Source of the DNA: Alligator mississippiensis
Lineage: Eukaryota > Chordata > Crocodylia > Alligatoridae
DNA length: 64,000 bases
Direction of reading: 5' to 3'
Assembly (NCBI RefSeq): GCF_030867095.1
Contig: NC_081824.1
Coordinates: forward strand, 148,085,433-148,149,432
The notes beneath the pieces were generated by a model that made no database searches, was not told the origin of the DNA, and was given only the letters and a program-made list of their open reading frames with translations. Below are positions 33,501 through 45,500 of the stretch, in pieces. Both the position numbers and the translations under genes were made by a program. Position 1 is the stretch's first letter; each line of letters starts with the position of its first letter.

Positions 33501-36500
33501 TGATACAAAGTATGAACTTGGCCTTTGTGGAGGTTGGTTTGGAAATTGAAAAACGTAACAAAATGTTTGCAGGCTCTATCTTGATATCCTTTGACTCTTC
33601 TCAGCTTCCCAGATATTATTACATTCTGTTGTACCCTGTCTCCTTTTAAGAGGTCAGAATAATTAATAATCCATGATAGCTATGTGGTGCATCTGGGAAA
33701 CATAACCACAGTTGAAAAGTAACTAGTAATCCTATTGTCTAGCTTTTAATATTCTTCTACGCGTGTGCCTCTCTTAGGTTGGAGTAAACTAATTTACTCT
33801 GCAGTAGGATAGTACTTGTAAGTACTGATTATTTACAAGTACTGTCCTGCTTCAGAGTAAAAAAACTCTTCAGCAGTGCATGTGTAGACACAGGAGGGGC
33901 TGGCTGGGGCATGAGGGTGCTTCAGTGTGGGGGCTGCCTGCTGGCTAGCACAAACTCTAGCACATTGAGCCGGGGGAGCAGCCCTGGGTTGGCAGGCTGA
34001 CCCCCGGGGCTCCTTGCCAGCTGGGGCTGCTCCAACCTAGCTCCATGAGCTATGCATGAATAAACTGCAGTTTATTGCTCCAGAGTTAATTGCTTCTGGG
34101 CACAGTAATGACACATGCAGATGTACCTAGTGTCTAGCAATACGTGTTTATTCCAAACCAACTTAAAGACTTTGCTGTCATCTATCAGATGAAACTACAA
34201 AAATGAAGTGAGTATGACAGAAGCAAACTAATGAGCTGAGCTAAGAGACTTAATGGGTGTATCTAAATTGCTGTATCTGCAGGTTTTGTCTTCCATCTTT
34301 ATCTTTAAGAAGTTTAATCTCTCTAGTACAAGGAGATCCCACAGTGGCAGGCAGCTGAGAGAGTGCAGAAGAAAAGTGATTTATCTACCAAACTCTAGGC
34401 ATTTTAGTTTGCTTCAGGTAGTCAGATGGATAACATATTGGATGTCTTTCCTTGCAGTAGTTTAAAATGGAAGAATACAGAGTTGTTTGGCTATCAGTTG
34501 CCTTCATGTCTGAACTGAAGCAAAGTGCAGTCTGCTGTATCAACAGTTTTTAAAGGTGTTGCTGATTGGTTTTGAACCTAGGCAGGATGCGGCCAGATTT
34601 TTGTAGCAATGGTCAAAGAACGAGGGACGTGATTCAGGAGAATGTTGTCCATTTTTTAAAAATAAATAAATTCAGAGGATTTGGATCAACTGTATAATCG
34701 ATAAGAACATAGGTGAAATTTTTACAATAAATTAATCCAGTTTTATTTAAAGCATCAGTGCATGTTGCTCTTAGGTGAAAGATTAAGTGAAACATCAGAT
34801 CAGGGAATCCCTTTCTTCCAGGACTATGGACTTTTTATTGTTTCTTTTCCCCTTCTGTTTCCCAAGCCTTCCATTTAATCAGATTCCCTCCCTTACCTGA
34901 ATCATCAGTCCTTTTTGAGGTTTTTCCACTCAAAAACTATATCTTGTTTACTGTTCAGCGTTTCATCTCCAAGTAGTGTGCACTTAAAAATAGACATAAG
35001 AGGGCATTTCTAATTCTGGCAGAAGGAATTCAATAGAAAATTAGATGAGACTGATGCAGCTAAGTACATTCAGAATCAGATGTTACATAGACATATGACT
35101 CCAGCCCATGTAACACATACAGGAAAATCAAATTAGAAGGAGCCAGATAGTCTTAGTTTACAATACAAACTGCTTGTTTCCTCTCCTGAAATTTAATAGG
35201 AATGCTGGGGAGCCCACAAATCCTACCAGGTGTGATTGGAAAAATTCCTATTTCTTTGTATTTGGATATATATAACCAAAGACAAATTTCTCTAAAATTT
35301 CTGTTGTACTAAAGTGCAAGAGTGAGGTTGTAGCCATGATGGCCCACAAGTGATGCAAGAGGCAAGGATTTCTTAGGGTGATTATCTTTTATTGGACCTA
35401 CTGGATAGCTGGGATAGAGTTAGACAAGCTTTTGAATGAAGGACATTCTTCATCAGGTCTTGCATTTAAGAGCTTGTCTAACTCTATCCCAACTACCCAG
35501 GTGGTCCAATAAAAGATAACATCCTAAGAATTCCTTGCCTATTGTACTGAAGTCATTTTATCAGCTCTCTGTTTATTCAGGGTCTCCGTGAGGTATTTCC
35601 AGCATGCAGTTTTCCTGTTAGTTATTGGATGGGTAAAAATCTCACTGGGAGCTGTTGCTGGGGGAGAACATGTTTATGAAACTATATAGCCATTTGCTTT
35701 CATTTCAGAGATAATTTTGTGAAAGACTTGATATAGCCACCTGTTTTCAGAAGTACATTTTAAAAACTTTTTCTTGTAAAGGCAAATCCAGGGTGTTATT
35801 AAGCAGGTATGAACTTGAAGACTCAAATAATCTCTCAGCCATTTTTAGCTGTGTTTCTGACATGGGTTTATTTTAACAGTTAATTTCTTGTCTTTCCTTT
35901 TAAAACTTTAGTGGGTTTTCAAAGGAAAACTGCAAAGAAGAAGGTGAAGCTGGCTGTTTTTAGCATTACTATGAACATTCTGATGTAAACCTTTCACTGG
36001 GGAAGTGCAGCACCTTCAGAGAGAGAACATGCTGCTTCCATAGTTGTTGACTGTCACACGTTTGCAAACTATGCAGTGGCACTTAAAGGTGATAACTGCA
36101 GATTTTGTATGGTGGGGTTCAAGGCTCTAGGTGGACCACTGTATAATTTCCATAACACAATTTGGACTATTGGTTTTGTTACAGCACTGGAACTTGGGCC
36201 AGGTTTGTGAATAGTTGGCGATTTAGTTCAGCTGAAAGCTTGATTGAGGTTTGCCTGAGTTTAGCTTTTGAATCTTTTAGTTTGTTTGAACCCAAAACTT
36301 TTATAGAACTATTCAGTGAACATAAATCCCAGATAATGTAAATAGACAATAACACTTTGTAAAGTAGAAACAGTGTCCAGCTGTATTTGAGCCCAAAGAC
36401 TTCCTAATCTTAAACTGTTGTAATGAGTAGAAATGGTCAACATGACTCCCTCCTTCTCCTTATTATGTTTTCAGTCTAAGCTAATTAGCTTACTGTCAAG

Positions 36501-39500
36501 CATTTCTGCTTGTTTGCAATCTTAATCTAATGTCTTGGAGAAGAGGGAGGGAGAGGCAGAGAGCAAATTGAATGCTACATTCTACTTGCATCATCAACTA
36601 AATGCAAGTAGTCCAATTCCCATTTCTTTGTTGTTGGTGATGTGATGCACAAATTTTAAAATCTTGCATGATGTAGAATGGACATCAGCAATGGGGAATA
36701 CCTGATAGGACATATGAATCACTTTTTTTGTGCCTAGACTTTACATTTCTTATAACTTTGCTTCCCCTGCTTCTCACACAAATAGCTCAAGCATCCTTCT
36801 TTATTTTTTCAGTAAAACCTTGCAGGTGCATAATATTAACAGTTTCTGTATTATACATAACAGTTTGCATCCTGAGAGATCCCAGAGCATGTTAATAATA
36901 CACAACTAGGCAGTGATTTAATCCCACTAACAGGTTTTATAACCAATTTTCACCAAATTATTATGTTGTATTTGTAAGGCAGCCAAAAATATTTTTGGTG
37001 GGAAAGGAGGAACAGAGAGGTGGGCTTTCTACACCCTCTTCATGCTTTCATTAGAACATTATTTAAACATGGCTTGTAGCTGTCAAAGTCATAATTAACA
37101 AGTTGGCATGGATAGTACTGTTTCTATGAACAACAGGGGTAGTGATTTCCACCCCCCACCCCTCTTTTGTAAGGTCTGTGCCTTAGCCCTCTTTAGAACA
37201 TGCTGTAAAACCATACCATTGACCAGCAGTTCTTGTACCACAAATTCCTGTATACTTAGTGCTGGCATTGATGGCAGTAATAACTATGTTAGATATGGTC
37301 ATAAATAGCAGTTTTAGGCTTGGTATGGACTGGTCTTTTGGTAGGAAAAATATAATTGCTCAAGTTAGACTTTGACCTGCTGTTCCTTAGTGCTAGGACC
37401 ATGCACTTACCAGATACAAACAGTGTGGTTTTAGGACATTGTTGATTGACAAGAAGTCAGACATACTTGTTTGCACAAGTGGAATGCTGTTTTAAAACCT
37501 GGTATTTTGCAATATCAATTTCCTCCTGAAGTTATAATGATGTGCATCTTTTACAATGTTTTATTTCATACACAGACCTAAGTTATTTTATCTTTTCAAG
37601 ACATCTTCCTTCCAACCTTTTTTCTTCTATTAATAATTATTCTCTGGTTTAGTGTTGTTTTTTTTTGTTTTGTTTTGGGTTTTTCTTCCCTTACCTTTGT
37701 CTGAACTAGAGTTGTTACACAATGAACTAACACTACCCTATTTTGGGTACCGCATTTGTTTTGTTTCTTTGTCTATTCAGCAAGCTGAGTCCTTTGTTCT
37801 GATTTTTTTATTGTCTTCGGGGAAACTGGATTTTACGTTCTTATCCTATCGATGTGGTGGAAATAGCCCGTTTTTGACAGAGTTTCTGCAGCCTTTGTCT
37901 CAAAATTTAGATCACTGGAAGCTGCCAAGCCAAGCAGTTTGTTTTGGCTGCGTGTGCTTGTCTGTTTCATAAAATACTATTCATTCCTAATGGATGAATA
38001 AGATGTAAAAATAGCTCTTGAGTTCCTTGTGGTCTTTCTGTTTTTAGTATAGACCTTATGAACTGAGACCTAATTTTATACAGTATGATTAAATCATTAA
38101 GGTCTATAAGAGTATGCCACAGCCTTAAGGCATATATTATGTTTCCAATAATTTCTCTAGCAAATTTGAGCTTGTCTGCTTGTACTCCTGGCTGCACTGT
38201 GTTTGTGGATTCTCTCCACCTTCTCAAGTCTCACTTCGGTTCTTGTGCTTTTTCTTTTTAGTTTAGTATTTTAGTTTAACTTTAAACTTTTTTTGAAGGT
38301 TTCTGACTTTAAATTCATTTCATACTAATACTGAGCACCGCCTTTCCTGAAAAGAACTAGGAGCACTTGAGAAAAATTAGCTGGTATCTTTGCCAAACTC
38401 TTGTGAAGTAGGAGATGGTATGCAAATAGAGCAGTGAGCGCCACACAAATTAGCACCACATCCTTTTTAATTGCTACTTCCATCCCTTTCCTTTGCCCTG
38501 TCTGCTTCTCTGCTTTCTGCTCCCTGCCCAATCTGTTGCCCTTCTTACTTCCTCCTGCCCTATGTGCTTCTGTGCTGCCTGTTTCGTTCCCCAACCTGCT
38601 ACTTGTCACACACACAGGCTGCCTGTGCTGCTTGTGGCGCCATGCTGCAGGTTGGCCACCCCTGGAGTAGGAAATAAAATGAGACATAGGTTAGGATTTG
38701 GTCTGAAGTCGCACCATGATTTGGAAAAACCAGAGGGTTAAACCCAAATCTCCAGGGTCCCAATCTAAAGTGTTTACTAAAAAGAACTCAGAATGGCCAG
38801 TGGTCATAAAGACTCTTCCCAAGTGCAGTTCTGTTGTAGAAACTTCTTGTTGAAAATCGGTTGGCCTTCAAAGGTACAACAAGAAGGCACAGCAGGTCTG
38901 TCTTACAAAACTAATCAATGCAAAGTGTACATTATGCTCCTTATGGAACATCTACTGCAAGAAGTTTTATCGGGGTAGCAGAGCCATCTATCAAGATGCT
39001 TATGGGAACGGCAGGGCTAGGTTTGCACAGGCCATCAATGTAAGTTCATGCTTCTGAATCAAAATGCAAAATGATGAACAGAATTTTAAGGGGTGGCCAA
39101 ATTGCAGTGGATGTTAAAATGAAATGCATAACTGGAAAACAAAGTTTTTAGGACTCCTAGATTAACTATAGTTTTTTAAATGACTGTTTTTGAACCAAAA
39201 AAACAAAAGGCTTGAGGGAGGAAGGTATATGGTATATGTTGGGGGCAGGGGTGTTTTTGTGTTAAATCATTTGTTGATTTGGAATTTGATGTACTTAAGT
39301 AAGAGCAGAACAGTGAACTGGAACTCTCTTAATGGTTAGCTGGAAACATGTGATGCTAGACGTGCACATTTGAATCGTGTTTCATGTTCTAGCATCGGAT
39401 TCACACACTTAGCTCCCTTTGTCCTCAAAATTATTTCCCTAGCTAAAATTTTCTAAGTTTTTTTTTTTTTTTAAATAACTAAAACTGAAACACATTGCAA

Positions 39501-42500
39501 ATTGCCTGACTTGAAATACCATATATTAACTTGACTTCATCAGGTGTACCAAGATGTTCATGCCCTATTGAAATGGGTTTATATATTTTCACTAGCTTTG
39601 GTCACATGGAACCATTGTGCATTTCAGCTGAATCCAATAAATAACTTGTATCATGCTCCAGTTAATTTCAGGATATTAAAAAGAAAAAAGCACACTAGGA
39701 TAATTTGATACTGGTCCACAGGGCTGATGTACAAATATCATAGTGGTGATTATATGCTTGGTCTCTGAAAATCCAAATTAGATTTTGGCTACTTGTTTGA
39801 GTTTGAGATCAATAAAGGATAGAATTGTGTTTAAATTAAAGCACTGAAATATTCCAAGCTGTCTTAATGACGTATTGGGTCCAAATAGCAAAAACCTTCA
39901 CTTATGTTTGTAAGACTGCATGTACCAGGAACCAAAATCTTGCAAAAATTGAGGGATTTAGGATTTTTGTCGTACCTAAACTAGAGAAGACTTATCTCTG
40001 GTTTTAGGTCGGATCTGAAACTAAAACTAATCAGGTTTCTGCTCTGATTGTTTTTAAAAAGATGTTCAAGTGGCATTTTGAATGTGGGACCATTATAAAG
40101 TTCAGTTTTGAAGAAAAAGCTTTGCTATATAGATTAAATGTTTCATCCAAAATCCTGCAGCAATGAATTTACTAAATTGGACACATGCTGTTTCAATGAC
40201 AGGGTCATTCCAATTTGTGCTAAACAAGGCAGACAGTTCAGAAAAATTAAAAATACACTGCTTCTATAGTTTTGTGGCTCTGGCATGCAACCCTTTCTTT
40301 GCATTTGGAAATACCAAATTGTTTCCAACTAGAGCCTTGTAGTTAAAGTCTGTTCTAATTGGTGTTAATGAATGTCACACATACCAACACAGAATGTAGC
40401 ATTTGGAAACTAATGTTGACCTATAAAGCCCTGTAATCTCTATGGTGATTGCTAGAACTGAATCCCACATAGTAAAATAACAGTTGCAGAGTCCAAAGAA
40501 GTAGACAAAAAAACCTACACAAACCTAAATTCTAGTTTGCTGTGTTGTGTTTTCAGGAGGAACAAAATCTGTTATAGAAACAGTGAATCTTGCCTTTGCT
40601 GTCTGGCACTGCCATAAGAAGGGTTGGTGGCAGGAATCAAGTTTACTGATCCTAGGGTCATGAAATAGATCCCAGTTGCAGAAGCTGTCCTGGGTTGATT
40701 TCCTAAGTGAATGTATAAAACATACACATTTAGTTTTATATAGGTATTGGTTCTCAGTGGACGCTACAATGCCATGACACCAGCAGTCTGCTTCTGCAGC
40801 TTTTATCTTTACTGGTCATAGGGGAACATCTTCTGCCCACAGCATGGAAACAGGCTCTTTTCTTTTTTAAACTGCTTGCAACACTGACATTTTAAAATTG
40901 GAAATAATTGTTCAAGTAGCATGATCAGAGCTGCTTGTGTTCTTGCAGTTCTACTTACTCATGCTGTTTCTTAATTACTCCCAGCTTGATTTTTTTTTTT
41001 TTTTTTTATGTTCTTGGCTAATACAGAGCCCTCCCTGAATTAAATATGGAACTAAAGAACTGAGACTGCCAGTCAAACATTGCTGTCCTGCATGTAAAGT
41101 GGGTAGAATAGGTAAAACCACTGTGTTGACCCAAATCTCTGGAAAGTTCAATTGTTAATCTACAAATCAGTTGTGTGTAGCAGACAGCTGACTAGTGCAA
41201 AGCAAATGTCGTATGTTAGTACAGTTAGTGCAAATGTTAACTCAGCAGCTTTTAATTAGACATCACTCTAACAAAAGTTGGGTGTGCAAAAATGCAAGAT
41301 CAGCAGTCCCTTTGAATGCTAGGGGAGTTCCCCCTGTACAGAGAATGCAGAACTGAACCCAAGCACCCTTCTAGTGAAAACTAAGTGTAATGGGATTAGT
41401 ATTTATGTCTGTGGACACTATTGCATATATCTGGAAAGACAGATTCCAAGTGTAATAAAATGAAAATAATTTAAGTGCATATAATCTTCAGTGAACTTCG
41501 GAAGTCATTCTTTACAGCTATTGTTAAAAGTTAGTATTTGTCCATATTTAAAAAAAATTAGTATTTCTCCATATACTTAAAATGACAAAACTTTCTCTGT
41601 GTCTTGCCATTAGTAACTTGCGGCATTAGGTTTGTAATTTTATAAATATAATTTATTCTTCACTGTTTTTCTGTTTGCAACTTGAGTGAAATGCACAGTT
41701 AAATTAGACTTGTTTTCCTTTGGCAGTTGTTATGCTCCTGTTCTGTTTCAGAGCACAGCAGTACAGAGAGAACATGTTCGTTGAACTATAACATGAAAGC
41801 ATTTTAACGCTTAAGTTCTGTAAAGACGGTGTGCTTTGCTTTACAAAATGTAGGGTTTGTTAACAGGGCTCTGTGAGACACTGCAATGGTAGCAGAAATG
41901 GTATAAAACAAACACCTAGAAGTTAAAGTAATTAAGGATAGCTTTTAAAAGACAAATAGCTACTGACAATCTCCATGCTGTTTTTATGAGAGCCATGTCA
42001 TGATTTAACTATGGGCATATTTCCTTGACACATTGATAAAACTGAAATCTTTTGACAATAGGTAGCAATAAAGATAATATCTCAGACCAATATAAATAAG
42101 TAAAAGGAAAAACAATCCAAATACAGCTGTGAAGTAAACATAAAGTTATTTGGAGTTTTTCTGTGCAATTGCTCTCAGTTACAAACATTAAATTAGTATG
42201 TTTATAATTATTTAATGGGTAGACATGGTTACTAATATGTGTTCCACTGTTTCAGAAGTAGATGTAGCCAGAAGATTAACTAATCATTTCAAAGAAGGCA
42301 AGGTTCTTTGAGTAGATGTGATATCTTTTATTATTATTTCCATCTGTGTAGTTGGAAAAAAGGCCTTAACAAGCTTTGGGGCACAATCACCCTTCTTCAG
42401 GCATAGGAAGTGTCTGCTGTTCTGAGACTCCAAGGAATCATTTCAAAGAAGGCACTGGAACCTTGGTTGCTTGATTTGTTAAGGTTTCTTTGTTTAGAAA

Positions 42501-45500
42501 TCTTATTAAGTATGCCTTTTTAGAAGCTATCCAGTATTCTTTAAACAGTTCTATTTGAATGTATTGTGCACTTTTCATTGTTCTGTATTCTACCTGCATG
42601 TGCCCATGTCTTTTTCTCTCCCCCCACCCTCCTTTGGAGGGCATCTGAACACTCAAATATGTAATTGCTTCCCCCTAGTGGCTGGTCTGAAAAGGGTTTA
42701 TAAGTCTTATTTTCTCCAGACCGTTTCATGAAGGTTCTTCATTCTGTATTTCAAAGGGCAAAAGCTTTTGGAGGCAGTTGCCTTTTTGGTGGTTGGTGCT
42801 GTTCTAATATTGGCATCGGTGCAGATATTACCTGCTGCCATGCAGGTAACAGTTGTGAGCCCCTGTTCTCAGTCAGAGTGTAATTGCTTTTGCCTTTTTG
42901 TAGTGGAATTTGAAATGCATTGTTGGTGTGTTTTGTTTTTTTTTCTTGTAATCCCGTACAGAGTCAAATGGAGTTCAGTGTTGCATCTTTATCCCTACAA
43001 GAACAAGGTGGTGTCCCATCACAAAATGAACAGAGACAACCAGTCAAAGCAGCACCTGGTGTCCAGGCACCCAAATCTTCTCAGGGTAATAAGACGCCTA
43101 GCTCTGATGGGTTAATACCATCCAGGAAAGAAGAGGAGTCCTCTTTCTGGAAGATAAATGCAGAGCGTTCAAAGTTTGAAGGAGGCCAATCAGAATTCCA
43201 GTCCTTGACCCCTAGCCAGATTAAATCGATGGAGAAAGGAGAGAAAGCCCTTACATCTTTTTATAGGCAAGAGTCTACTCCAAAAGAGACGACCAAAGGT
43301 GAGAAACCCAGCATAGGTAAACCAGAAACGTTCGTCACTCCAAGCCTCTCTTCTCTATCTACGGAGTGGGAGAAACCTCAACCCAGTCAGCCTACAGCTA
43401 ACACGCTAGATGACCTCCTTCCTGAACCACCCCAGGAACTGCCATCTTCAGGGACAAAAACTGAAGAGGCTGAGGGCCCTATGCTTTCAGGCCTAGTTGG
43501 ACAGGTAAGGGCTGGTATTTATTCTATTATCTTCAATTTTTAAAGAGTGTGCATCTCACTGAAGTCTTAACAAGGTCACCCAGGAAGATTAGGGATTCAG
43601 TAGAGCACTAAACCCTAACAAAGCTTGTTGGGATTTTGTTTATCCTGTAGATGAAAAACATCTGTTCAGCCAACATGTTAAACTAACTCATTTCCCATAT
43701 CTCTAATAGGTATTTTTAAAGTAGCCATACTCAATATCTAATATTTACAGACAGGAAACCCTTGCTATTCACAAACTCCGGGTTTGCGGATTCAGATATT
43801 CGCAGGGGAGGGCAGAGCCGGGAGGCGGGTGGAAAGCAAGTGCCATGGACGTGGAAGGAAGCAGCAGCGGCATCTTCTCCTCCGGAGGCAGCCGCAGCAG
43901 CGCTGAGGGGGAAGGGGTCAGTCCCCAGGTGCTGCAGGGGAGCCCCAGGGACGGGGAGGGAGGCAGTGGCAGTGGCAGTAGTGGTGCTTAGAGTATTCCC
44001 TGCAAAGGGTGAGGGTCTCCTGTAATGCCTCGTATTCAGTAGCATTCACAGAGCATTCATCACGGTTTGGTAACTTCCTCCGGACTAGAACGTAGCAGTT
44101 GTTTGCCACCACAGTCAAGGATAGGATGGGAAAGAGAATACCATAGCCTAGTGAAACTAATGATCATCTAGGGTTATTTTTCACTTAGAGTGAAAAATCA
44201 CAGACCCCTTTTGATGCTGTTAAATTTTAAGACTTTTCCAAGTGAAACTACAAATTTGAGGGCATACAGTAGGGAAGGGCTCTAAAGACAGCATGGATGA
44301 GAGATGAATTGTGACAAATGAGAGGAAGCTAGATCATTTTTCCAAACTTCTTTATCTCTGCAACCACTTCTCCACTGACTTAAGCAGCTTTCAAATGTGT
44401 TTTTTTTGTTGAAATGTCTAAATCAGTGGAATAGAGCAAGGGACTGATTTCCTATTTTCAGGTCCAAACAATATCCTGAAGTTCCTCTGCTGATGGGGAA
44501 CTATTGGAAAAAGATGATTGTCTGCAAGTAAAGATGGAATTTGGAGAGGTCATGAGAGAAGGCACGCAGGCTTGTGGAGGGGGCTGGGACTGACAGGCAA
44601 ATGGCTACGGCAGTAGGAAGTTAGGCTGTTCCAGGCTGCTTCATTTCCTAATTTGAGGGGGGACCCCACCATCTATTCACCATGTCTTTTGTTCCTTGTT
44701 AAACCAAAGCCACAGTGTAGGGGAAAGCCAGGTGTTTGTGCAAAGAGGTCTTCATTAGGAGCCCTGTATGGCACTGTTGCCTTTTGTACAGAAACAGCAG
44801 GCTCCAGGCCTCTCTCTACACTCCACTCCTGTTGGCTCCCTCCCCCACACTTTCCCACATGGCCACCTACCATCTTTGCAGTCCTAAAGATGTATATGCT
44901 GCGGATGGTGATGAGCCCTATTGGAGGTTGAGAGAGAGCTAATGTAGGTGTTGTATTGAATGACAGCTCCTTATTTCCTTGCTTTTTCTAGTTTCCTTGA
45001 TGGTGCTGTGCTGCATCTTAACTGAGCTGTTATTCAACACAGCAAACTACAGATGTACAGTACTGATGCATTTCAGTATGTGTGCGCAATACATTAGTAT
45101 ACACGTCAGATTGCTGTAGGCACTCGCCATACAACTTCACACTTTACATAGATCAAATCAGCTATTCTATTTGTGAGGCTTCCAGGGGTGTGGTGTGAGG
45201 TCACAAGGCTGCAGACTGAACTGATTATTTAGAAGATGGTGCAAGCTGCCCAACAACTGAATGAAAACATTTGGATTTAGGAAGGTACATCAATATCTGG
45301 AGCGTTGGTTGGTTTGGTTTCTTGTCTGGAGAGGGAGAAAGAGGTGGGGAAGCTCCTTGGCTGTTCTCTGGCTATGAATGCTGCCTGCAGTATGCAATTA
45401 AAAAAAAGACCCTGCCCTGCCTTGCTCATAGTCATTGTGGTGAGGTAATTTAATTTGTATTGTGGATTTTTTTTTTAATCTGCATTTTTCCCTCTGGTTG

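Larger units (their letters stand above)
31879..42961 (+). other. C1orf198 intron 2
   Basis: 11 kb of mostly AT-rich DNA. It contains MITE and hAT insertions at 32125, 33775, 35345, 38414 and 42285. Elsewhere (for example 35600-38400 and 38700-42280) I see no exon-like or repeat-bounded feature, only short homopolymers such as the T runs at 39457 and 40990. Confidence 0.6.

Noticed and set aside
42768..43115. ORF beginning upstream of C1orf198 exon 3
   Set aside because: It is intron sequence read into exon 3 in the wrong frame; the spliced frame beginning at 42962 matches the family.
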